Positions 5,902 to 11,914 of a stretch of DNA of 11,914 bases are shown piece after piece. Position 1 is the first letter of the stretch, and each line of letters opens with the position of its first letter. The notes beneath the pieces were generated by a model. The model made no database searches. It was not told the DNA's origin and saw only the letters and a list, made by a program, of their open reading frames with translations. A program made the translations under genes and the position numbers. Source of the stretch: Candidatus Hestiella acidicharens (GTDB lineage Archaea; Thermoproteota; Thermoprotei_A; Sulfolobales; Acidilobaceae); NCBI GenBank assembly GCA_015523575.1, contig WAJZ01000055.1, positions 1 through 11,914 of the forward strand. The letters are read 5' to 3'.

Positions 5902-6936
5902 TTGCGTAGGGTGCTATTATTCATACCTACATTAATAGGGTTAACGGTTATCGTGTTTACACTATTGCATATAGGCGGAACGACAAAGTTATTGGCTATG
6001 TATTTGAGCCCAAGATTAACAGGTGCCGCGAGGGCACATGTAATAGCCGAATTAGATGCAAAGTTCCATCTTAACCAGCCTGTATATGTGCAGTACTTTT
6101 ACTGGCTTATACAGATCTTAGAAGGTAATTGGGGGATAACAAATACTCCTTTGTATAGCGGACCTGTAACGCAGGCTATAGCAATATTCTTCCCTAATAC
6201 GTTGATATTAACAATATTTGCTGCAATAATAATCTGGCTTGTATCAATACCCCTAGGTGTCCATACTGCAGTAAACAGGGATAAGCCTTCAGATAACGCA
6301 ATTAGGGTTGCCAGCTTAACCTTCTATGCAATGCCTTGGTATTTAATTGGGGTTGTGCTAATTATAATCTTCGCCGTCTACTTTAGGATATTACCAATAG
6401 CGGGAACCGTAAACCCCTCCTTGGTTGTCGGATTATCTTGGTATCATAACGGGATTTCCTATCCAACTCATATATTGCTAATAGATGCACTACTTCATGG
6501 TGACTTCAAGGTAGCCTGGAACGCCTTCCTTCACCTTATAATGCCCTCAGTAACGCTTTCTCTAGGGGTAATGGCTGCTTTGATTAGGCTGATGAGGGGC
6601 ACTATGTTAGAGACCATGGACCAAGATTTCGTAAACTTTGCTAGGGCTAAAGGGGTTCCAGAGAAGGTTGTGATAAACTTACATGCTAAAAACAACGCCT
6701 TATTGCCTGTCGTTACTAACTTTGGCTACTTAGTCGCAGGCCTGCTAGGAGGCGTGGTTGTAATAGAGGATGTATTCTCTTATCCAGGCATAGGCATGTG
6801 GCTTACAAGCGCGATGCTAAATAATGATATGGGCGGAATAATGGGAGGTACTCTTCTATTTGGGCTAATTCTAGTTACTACCAGCCTGTTTTTAGATATA
6901 TTGTATGCCAAAATAGATCCGAGGATAAGGTATTAG
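5902..6936 (+). CDS. dppB: Peptide ABC transporter permease, DppB/OppB type
   Basis: Integral membrane subunit forming half of the translocation channel. It has a first membrane helix right at the N-terminus (RRVLLFIPTLIGLTVIVF), further helices near residues 100-122, 140-160, 213-232, 274-290 and 316-335, and the cytoplasmic EAA loop (ARAKGVPEKVVINLHAKN, 248-265) that docks on the ATPase. It ends with KIDPRIRY, the usual C-terminus of this family; 344 residues is normal length. Coordinates use the TTG at 5902. Translation may really begin at the ATA at 5881, which adds MKLWQYA before LRR; homologues typically start with such a YxLRR segment and the only good ribosome-binding site fits that position. 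The stop codon overlaps the ribosome-binding site of the next permease gene. The symbol names the family, not a proven dipeptide specificity. Confidence 0.93.
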   Translation: MRRVLLFIPTLIGLTVIVFTLLHIGGTTKLLAMYLSPRLTGAARAHVIAELDAKFHLNQPVYVQYFYWLIQILEGNWGITNTPLYSGPVTQAIAIFFPNTLILTIFAAIIIWLVSIPLGVHTAVNRDKPSDNAIRVASLTFYAMPWYLIGVVLIIIFAVYFRILPIAGTVNPSLVVGLSWYHNGISYPTHILLIDALLHGDFKVAWNAFLHLIMPSVTLSLGVMAALIRLMRGTMLETMDQDFVNFARAKGVPEKVVINLHAKNNALLPVVTNFGYLVAGLLGGVVVIEDVFSYPGIGMWLTSAMLNNDMGGIMGGTLLFGLILVTTSLFLDILYAKIDPRIRY

Positions 6937-6942
6937 AGGTGA
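6936..6942 (+). promoter_or_regulatory. Ribosome-binding site of dppC overlapping the dppB stop
   Basis: GAGGTGA is a full match to the archaeal anti-Shine-Dalgarno, 6 nt before ATG 6949. Its first base is the last base of the dppB TAG, favouring translational coupling. Confidence 0.75.
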
Positions 6943-6948
6943 AGCTAA

Positions 6949-7848
6949 ATGAGTGCTCAGAAAACTGCAAAGGAGGACAAGCACAGGGAGCTAAAGCTCT
7001 CTATGGAGGTATTCTTCTCAAACAAGTCTGCGGTAGCCGGTCTAGTCATTTTCCTGTTTTATTTCTTTGATGCAATAATACTTCAGTTCTTCCCTCAAGT
7101 AATGCCATTTAAACATCCCTATTCACTTACCCCAAACTACGTTAACCCAATACCATTACCTCCTTCCAAGAAGTTTCCTTTCGGCACAACATACCCTGGT
7201 GTGAACTTACTAACCGCTATAATAAAATCAATTAGATTAGACTTTTGGCTCTCCTTAGCAGTAGTTGTGCCAGGTGCTTTTCTAGGGGTTATAATTGGGA
7301 TTGTGGCTACATACTTCGGTGGCTTGGTTGATGAGGTCTTGATGAGAATTACTGATATAGTGTTTAGCATACCTTATTTGGTGCTGGCAATAGCAATTGG
7401 TTATGTCTTGGGCAGGACGCTTGACAGCATGATGATAGCCTTAATCTTAGTTTGGTGGCCCCTATATGCAAGGTATGCGAGGAGCGTAACGCTAGAAGTT
7501 AAGGAAATTACTTTTATAGAAGCTGCAAGAGCGGCTGGCTCAAGTAAGATGAAGATAATGTTTAGGCACATTCTTCCTAACTCCTTACCGCCAGTATTTG
7601 TGCAGATGTCCCTAGACTTAGGAACCATTATGTTGACTATCTCAGCCCTAGCATTTATAGGTTTCTTACCAGCTGCTAACCTCCCTGAGTTGGGATACCT
7701 AACCAGCTTAGGCTATAACTATGTGGAAACGGCACCATGGGCAATGATAATACCAGGTATGTTCATAGTTCTATTCGCACTTGCAGTAAACCTGATGGGA
7801 GATGGATTTAGAGATGTAATAGATCCGAGGAGGAGGAGTGCGCTATGA
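6949..7848 (+). CDS. dppC: Peptide ABC transporter permease, DppC/OppC type
   Basis: Second channel subunit. A charged cytoplasmic N-terminus (1-20, with the FFSNKSAVAGL block typical of DppC) precedes the first helix (about 28-48). An extracytoplasmic segment with HPYSLTPNY and FPFGTTYPG (56-84, the family's 'PFGTDxxG' region) follows, then helices near 98-121, 136-154, 160-176, 221-240 and 264-284. The EAA loop is EAARAAGSSKMKIMFRHILP (191-210). The C-terminus GDGFRDVIDPRRR (284-296) is diagnostic of the family. 299 residues is usual. The start is fixed by a perfect ribosome-binding site at 6936-6942. It lies 12 nt after dppB and overlaps the next gene by 4 bp (ATGA), so the operon is tightly coupled. 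It pairs with DppB and the two ATPases; substrates are probably peptides. Confidence 0.95.
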   Translation: MSAQKTAKEDKHRELKLSMEVFFSNKSAVAGLVIFLFYFFDAIILQFFPQVMPFKHPYSLTPNYVNPIPLPPSKKFPFGTTYPGVNLLTAIIKSIRLDFWLSLAVVVPGAFLGVIIGIVATYFGGLVDEVLMRITDIVFSIPYLVLAIAIGYVLGRTLDSMMIALILVWWPLYARYARSVTLEVKEITFIEAARAAGSSKMKIMFRHILPNSLPPVFVQMSLDLGTIMLTISALAFIGFLPAANLPELGYLTSLGYNYVETAPWAMIIPGMFIVLFALAVNLMGDGFRDVIDPRRRSAL

Positions 7849-9227
7849 TGGAAAACAGAAAACACGATTCATCGCCAATAGTAAAGATAGAGAACTTGCA
7901 CCTGCATTACTATACAAGGAGGGGCATATATAAGGCGTTAAATGGTGTAAACTTAGAGATAAGGAGGGGAGAAGTACTAGGGGTAGCAGGAGAAAGCGGT
8001 TGCGGCAAAAGTACTTTGGGCAGAGCGATTATGGGGATTATTCCTAGGAATGCTGCTATAGTTGAAGGAAAAATACTTGTCGATGGAGTTGATTACTTAA
8101 AGCCCCTGAGAGAATATTTCAAGAAAGCTAAAAAATTTAAGCCTACAAAAAACCAAGACTTGCTAAAGAAAGTTAATGAAGAAATGTCTAAGATCAGGGG
8201 TCAGAAGATCTCTATGGTCTTCCAAGAGCCCATGACAACGTTAAATCCACTTTTAACTGTGGGTTACCAAATATCAGAGGTCTTGTTTTATCACAACCCT
8301 GGATTGCTTGCCAGTAGGAGGTTGGCTAGGGCGAGGGCTACAAAAGAAGATACAAAGAATATTGTAAAAATACTTAAGGAAGAAGGAGAAGGAGAGAGGC
8401 TTAGGCAATACTTAAAAAACAGAAATATAATGGGTTTAGAGGATCAGATAATTTCGATATGGAGAAGAAAGGAGTTGCATGACCTAAAAAAGGAGCAAAT
8501 GATACTGGAGTTGTGCTGCGAGCCAATAAGCTCCATGGCAAGGGGGTACTTAGAGCAGATAGAAAAAACCAACTCACTACCAAAGTTCTCTAAGTTGCCA
8601 ATTGTTGGCAGGATAGTTAAGAGGGAGCTATTAAAGGAGGCTTTCAAAAAGTCTGCTGAGTTTCTAGGGTTGTTGGGTATACCAGATCCAGATAAGGTGG
8701 TTTATATGTATCCGCACGAACTTAGTGGGGGGCAAAGGCAAAGAATTGTTATCACTACTGCAATGATAAATAACCCTAACCTTGTGATACTTGATGAACC
8801 CACAAGTGCATTAGACGTTACTATACAGGCACAGATACTTGAGCTTGTAAAGGAGCTGAAAGAAAAGATCAACTCTACATACATGTTTATATCTCACGAC
8901 TTGTCGGTTCTCTCAGAGGTATCTGATAGGATAGCTATAATGTATGCCGGCCAAGTAGTAGAGGTTGGGCCCAAGTCTGCAATATTCAATTCTCCAAAGC
9001 ATCCATATACGCAGATGTTAATGGAGGCGATACCAACTATTGAGGCCCATGAATTAAAGGGTATTAAAGGAGAAGTGCCTGACATGAGAAATCCGCCAAA
9101 GGGTTGTATGTTCTACCCTAGGTGTCCATATGCAATGCCAATTTGTAAGGAAAAAAGGCCACCGCTATTTAAAGTTGGGGAAGATCATTATGTAGCCTGT
9201 TATTTATATGGGGGTGAAAAGAAGTGA
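7845..9227 (+). CDS. dppD: Peptide ABC transporter ATPase, DppD type, with large insertion
   Basis: One of the two ATPases powering the importer. Walker A GESGCGKST (49-57), Q-loop Gln127, signature LSGGQ (293-297), Walker B LVILDE (313-318), D-loop SALD and the switch histidine His351 are all present. The C-terminal oligopeptide-transporter domain carries Cys421, Cys427, Cys434 and Cys452, a pattern that in this family binds a 4Fe-4S cluster. Unusual is the spacing: 166 residues separate the Q-loop from the signature, against 56 in the partner ATPase, so the helical domain holds about 110 extra residues (roughly 150-265), mostly charged and helical-looking, with a Cys-Cys pair at 224-225. 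This makes the protein 460 residues instead of about 330. ATG 7845 overlaps the preceding stop; GGAGGAG (7832-7838) lies 6 nt upstream. ATG 7848 is an equally possible start. Confidence 0.95.
   Translation: MMENRKHDSSPIVKIENLHLHYYTRRGIYKALNGVNLEIRRGEVLGVAGESGCGKSTLGRAIMGIIPRNAAIVEGKILVDGVDYLKPLREYFKKAKKFKPTKNQDLLKKVNEEMSKIRGQKISMVFQEPMTTLNPLLTVGYQISEVLFYHNPGLLASRRLARARATKEDTKNIVKILKEEGEGERLRQYLKNRNIMGLEDQIISIWRRKELHDLKKEQMILELCCEPISSMARGYLEQIEKTNSLPKFSKLPIVGRIVKRELLKEAFKKSAEFLGLLGIPDPDKVVYMYPHELSGGQRQRIVITTAMINNPNLVILDEPTSALDVTIQAQILELVKELKEKINSTYMFISHDLSVLSEVSDRIAIMYAGQVVEVGPKSAIFNSPKHPYTQMLMEAIPTIEAHELKGIKGEVPDMRNPPKGCMFYPRCPYAMPICKEKRPPLFKVGEDHYVACYLYGGEKK
8781..8815. repeat. 35-bp identity with dppF (Walker B region), copy in dppD
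   Basis: Identical, including synonymous positions, to 9806-9840 in dppF. It encodes LVILDEPTSALD. The first differing bases on the 3' side are synonymous (GAC GTT against GAT GTA), which marks the edge of the identical block. Confidence 0.85.
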
Positions 9228-10507
9228 TAATAGCTGCAAGAAAGCTTACTAAATATTTTGAGATAAAGGGTGTAAAGAATGCTTTCATAAGGGCTGTCGA
9301 TGATGTTGATATAGAAATAAAGGAAGGGGAAATAGTAGGTCTGGTAGGGGAAAGCGGCTCGGGTAAGAGCACCCTTGGCAGGCTTCTAATAAGGCTCATA
9401 GACCCTACTTCCGGAGAAATATTATATAACATACCTGACGATGAGCTAGAGGAGTATGATATTGCCCTAGAAAACAATGACGAAAAGGCTGCCAAGAAAA
9501 TAGCAGACAAATACTCCATTACAAGGCTAAAGGGCGAAGATTTAAGGAGGTTTAGGAGAAATGTAGGCATTGTATTTCAGGATCCATACTCTTCCTTAGA
9601 CCCTAGGTGGAAGATTGAGGACATAATAGCAGAGCCAATAATAGAGACAAAGGCTATGAAGCCAGAAGAGGCAAAGAAAAGGGTTGAAGAACTTCTTGAT
9701 GAAGTAGAGCTCCCTAGGGAGTTTAAGAACAGATTTCCACACGAGCTTAGCGGAGGGCAAAGGCAAAGAGTAGCGCTTGCTAGGGGAATAGCTACTTTTC
9801 CGAAGCTTGTGATACTTGATGAACCCACAAGTGCATTAGATGTATCAGTTCAAGCCGAAATACTGGAGTTGTTAAGGTCATTAAGAAAGAAATACAACAT
9901 GGCAATGTTGTTCATAACGCATAACATCTCAGTGGTATCATATATGTCAGACAGGATTTTTGTCATGTATGCTGGGAAAATAATGGAGAAGGGTTATAAG
10001 AACGATGTGATAAAGGACCCCCAACACCCTTATACTATAGCCCTGATATCTGCTGTACCACAAATAAAAAGAACCATGCAGAGGATTATACTAAAGGGTG
10101 ACCCACCAAACCTTTTGAACCTACCAAAGGGTTGCAGGTTCCACCCTAGGTGCCCAGTAGCTTTACCTGTATGTGGTTGGACAGCTAATGAGCTCAAGCC
10201 AACGTTAGAATTTTTGATAGAAACAAAGTATTTTACAGAATTCCCAAACGTCTCTATAGAAATTAAGGGTGAGAGGGAATTAATAGTAAATAATGCTGAT
10301 CCAGAAAAGCTTAGACAAGTAGTGAATGCGGAAAAAGAGAACGCAAGGGTTTTGCTTTCAATAAAGGAGATAGCTAGTAATGGTAATTCCTCTATAATAA
10401 GGCTCCACGAATATAAAACACCAAAGCTGTATAAGCTTTCAAACTCAAGGGAGGTCTACTGTTTGTTGTTTGACCCTACAATCAAGGAACGTTTCAAACA
10501 ACCTTAA
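9224..10507 (+). CDS. dppF: Peptide ABC transporter ATPase, DppF/OppF type
   Basis: Second ATPase of the importer, forming a heterodimer with DppD. Walker A GESGSGKST (42-50), Q-loop Gln119, signature LSGGQ (175-179), Walker B LVILDE (195-200), D-loop SALD and the switch histidine His233 are intact, so both sites of the dimer should be competent. A short charged insertion (about 71-100) follows the first beta sheet. The C-terminal domain has GCRFHPRCPVALPVC (Cys304, 310, 317), and a candidate fourth cysteine only at 413, after about 95 residues of extension with no recognisable domain. With 427 residues it exceeds the usual 320-330. GTG 9224 overlaps the dppD stop by 4 bp and has GGTGA (9213-9217) 6 nt upstream, which fixes the start. 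The 3' end overlaps the converging kinase gene by 14 bp. Confidence 0.95.
   Translation: MIIAARKLTKYFEIKGVKNAFIRAVDDVDIEIKEGEIVGLVGESGSGKSTLGRLLIRLIDPTSGEILYNIPDDELEEYDIALENNDEKAAKKIADKYSITRLKGEDLRRFRRNVGIVFQDPYSSLDPRWKIEDIIAEPIIETKAMKPEEAKKRVEELLDEVELPREFKNRFPHELSGGQRQRVALARGIATFPKLVILDEPTSALDVSVQAEILELLRSLRKKYNMAMLFITHNISVVSYMSDRIFVMYAGKIMEKGYKNDVIKDPQHPYTIALISAVPQIKRTMQRIILKGDPPNLLNLPKGCRFHPRCPVALPVCGWTANELKPTLEFLIETKYFTEFPNVSIEIKGERELIVNNADPEKLRQVVNAEKENARVLLSIKEIASNGNSSIIRLHEYKTPKLYKLSNSREVYCLLFDPTIKERFKQP
9806..9840. repeat. 35-bp identity with dppD (Walker B region), copy in dppF
   Basis: Second copy of the identical block at 8781-8815; same orientation and reading frame, about 1.0 kb apart. 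Confidence 0.85.
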
Positions 10508-11585
10508 CTACCATCTCCTGATGATACCCTACAATAACCCTGAAATAACCCTTTAGCATATTATCAGTTTCTTCATCTCCAGTATCGACCCTCAGGCTTT
10601 TAAACGATTGTAGCTTTCTCTTACTAGAAACTATTATTATGTTCTCCTTTCCAACTAGTTTGATGACTTCTGGTGAAAATTGTTGGTTCCCCCTTCCAAA
10701 AATGAATCCCTGGCCGCCGATAGGGGAAACTATTATATTTGCCTTGTACTTCTTGGCTAGTTCTATAATCTTTGACTCATTCAAATCCTTTCCAATGAGC
10801 TTATTATTTAGTATTGCATCTACGCCGAGAAGGGTCTTTTCAACTCCAAGTTTCCTTGCAATAGCAGAAGTTGTTGTACCAGGCCCTAAGAAATATACTT
10901 CATCACTTTTAATTAGCTCTACGACATAGTTTGCTATCCCTTCGAAGTCTTCTTCCATGCCACTAAACTCTGTTTTCCCTCCCTCCACCATCTCTTTACT
11001 TGCTGGTACCGTTAAGTATCCATACAATTTTATTTTAAGCCTATTGCTTCTAAATTCATTTTCATCTATATCTAGCACCTCTTTTTGCTCAAACCTTATA
11101 TTGTTTTTTATGAATTTCTTTACGATCTCCGCGGCATCTCTTGGCGTGTTGGCGAATACAGCACTGTAGACTTTAACTCCCGCTGGCACACCTAAAACAG
11201 GTATGTTTGTTTTAATGGAGTCATAGATGTCTCTCGCCGTGCCATCCCCTCCTACAAACACTAATAAATCAACTTTTCTTGAAATTATTTCAGCACATTT
11301 TTTTGTATCTTCTGCGGTTGTATCGCTTTCTCTACTACATTTAATAATTTCAAAGTGGAATTTGCGTTTCGCATTTTTAACGGCTTCTTCCCCCATTATC
11401 CCATTTGGAACTAAAATCTTTACATCAACATCTAGGCTGTTCAGAAATTCAATAGCCCTCTTCGGGGAGAAGGGCTTTGCCCCAAGTTTTATTGCAAGTT
11501 TATATGCGTCTCCATCAGTCCCTTTTAGTCCTAACCTCCCTCCCATGCCTGCTATCGGATTTATAATTAGGCCTATTGTTTTCAT
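10494..11585 (-). CDS. Archaeal ATP-NAD kinase homologue
   Basis: Predicted ATP-NAD/polyphosphate kinase-like protein (the COG3199 type, distinct from canonical PpnK), expected to phosphorylate NAD in the cytoplasm to make NADP. From the ATG at 11585 it has 363 residues. NPIAGMGGRLGLKGTDGD (9-26) is the family's N-terminal signature. GGDGTARD (112-119) is the GGDG nucleotide-binding motif shared with NAD and diacylglycerol kinases. GVPAGVKVYSAVF (132-144), GPGTTTSAI (234-242) and SPIGGQGFIFGRGNQQ (287-302) are further conserved blocks. No key residue appears missing. The upstream in-frame ATG at 11603 would add six residues; 11585 is preferred because homologues begin MK-IGLIxNPIAG and a TATA-like stretch lies about 26 nt upstream, implying a leaderless message. 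It converges on dppF with a 14-bp overlap and is not part of that operon. The substrate is inferred from the family only. Confidence 0.88.
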   Translation of the reverse strand: MKTIGLIINPIAGMGGRLGLKGTDGDAYKLAIKLGAKPFSPKRAIEFLNSLDVDVKILVPNGIMGEEAVKNAKRKFHFEIIKCSRESDTTAEDTKKCAEIISRKVDLLVFVGGDGTARDIYDSIKTNIPVLGVPAGVKVYSAVFANTPRDAAEIVKKFIKNNIRFEQKEVLDIDENEFRSNRLKIKLYGYLTVPASKEMVEGGKTEFSGMEEDFEGIANYVVELIKSDEVYFLGPGTTTSAIARKLGVEKTLLGVDAILNNKLIGKDLNESKIIELAKKYKANIIVSPIGGQGFIFGRGNQQFSPEVIKLVGKENIIIVSSKRKLQSFKSLRVDTGDEETDNMLKGYFRVIVGYHQEMVVKVV

Positions 11586-11604
11586 CTTCTGCCCTATTAG
11601 CATA

Positions 11605-11619
11605 AAGTATTAAAATTAA
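11605..11619 (-). promoter_or_regulatory. TATA-like promoter element for the kinase gene
   Basis: On the minus strand this reads TTAATTTTAATACTT, centred about 27 nt upstream of ATG 11585. The neighbouring sequence is A/T-rich throughout, so the exact box is uncertain. Confidence 0.45.
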
Positions 11620-11740
11620 AATTTATCTTTATCAAGTATCCCTAATTATCGTAGTAAACCATACCTCTTTTATATCCTCTAGGTTGTCTAAAGACATTGC
11701 TTACAAAACCTCTCTTCAAAGTAAGGAGATATAGGATTGG

Positions 11741-11911
11741 GTGGAACAGGAGAAGCCTCGTATGTTGTAGGCTGAAAATATTTTATTAAAGGAAAACTTA
11801 CATAAGTTAATAGCCAAGTTGCCATTTGAGGAATATGGAAATGATGCTCTAATCCATTCAAAGAATAGCGTAGATGCGAGGCTTTTCGTTAGCCTTAAAT
11901 GGCACCCATAA
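11741..11911 (+). pseudogene. Short frame broken by a TAG; possible gene remnant
   Basis: From GTG 11741 nine codons lead to TAG (11768-11770). The same frame then continues for 46 codons (from AEN to LKWHP) to TAA TAG at 11909-11914. The downstream part has a protein-like composition (helical charged start, SVDARLFVSLKWHP end) but no canonical start near its beginning; TTG 11819 is the first. A ribosome-binding-site-like AAGGAGA (11723-11729) and a TATA-like box (11667-11677) lie upstream. TTG 11737, in another frame, also stops after 12 codons. I do not recognise the protein. It may be a decayed gene or chance. Confidence 0.3.
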
Positions 11912-11914
11912 TAG

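Larger units (their letters stand above)
11604..11914. other. Region upstream of the kinase; no confident gene
   Basis: Contains the divergent kinase promoter, a TATA-like CTTTTATATCC (11667-11677) facing right, AAGGAGA (11723-11729), and broken short frames near the window end. No RNA gene recognised. Confidence 0.5.

Noticed and set aside
5871..5909. Small leader peptide from GTG 5871 or ATG 5889
   Set aside because: Only 12 or 6 codons, and GTG 5871 lies within the ribosome-binding site itself; more likely incidental.
10957..11613. Plus-strand open frames across the ATP-NAD kinase gene
   Set aside because: The minus strand carries the conserved GGDG, GPGTTTSAI and SPIGGQG motifs; the plus-strand frames are Ser/Phe/Pro-rich shadows.

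Overview
The window reads as chromosome of a thermophilic archaeon, most likely a crenarchaeon (Thermoproteota). The pointers are TATA-box promoters about 26 nt upstream of leaderless or short-leader starts, GGTGA/GAGGTGA ribosome-binding sites, frequent TTG and GTG starts, arginine encoded mostly by AGG/AGA and isoleucine often by ATA, an N-terminally anchored threonine-rich substrate-binding protein, and an archaeal-type ATP-NAD kinase homologue. I cannot fix the genus from sequence alone.

Layout. (1) 187-891 holds a two-gene unit: a 72-residue DUF5678-like protein followed by a small retropepsin-like aspartic protease. (2) 892-1724 has no convincing gene. Inside it, 1203-1256 looks like the right-end/omega-RNA scaffold of an IS200/IS605 (TnpB) element with no tnpB beside it. 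(3) 1725-2669 is a plant-type asparaginase/isoaspartyl peptidase. (4) 2868-10507 is a complete peptide/nickel-family (family 5) ABC importer on the + strand: a 968-residue binding protein, two permeases and two ATPases. The last three junctions are tight (12-nt gap, then two 4-bp overlaps), so B-C-D-F is one operon. The binding protein is separated from it by a T8 tract inside an inverted repeat, which probably lets it be expressed at a different level. (5) 10494-11585 (- strand) is an archaeal ATP-NAD kinase homologue converging on the last transporter gene with a 14-bp overlap. (6) 11604-11914 is non-coding or holds a broken short gene.

How the genes fit together. The membrane-anchored binding protein carries two PKD-like domains and a Thr-rich stalk and would capture peptides outside the membrane. 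The B/C permeases and D/F ATPases import them, and the neighbouring isoaspartyl peptidase can cleave isoaspartyl or beta-aspartyl peptides that ordinary peptidases leave. The same pairing occurs in E. coli (iaaA next to gsiABCD), so the link is a reasonable inference.

The points most worth following are the DUF5678/retropepsin pair, the orphan TnpB-type RNA relic, an apparent AUA start for the first permease, and the binding protein's unusual architecture. I see no clear evidence of a wholly new system; the small protease pair is the best candidate for undescribed biology.
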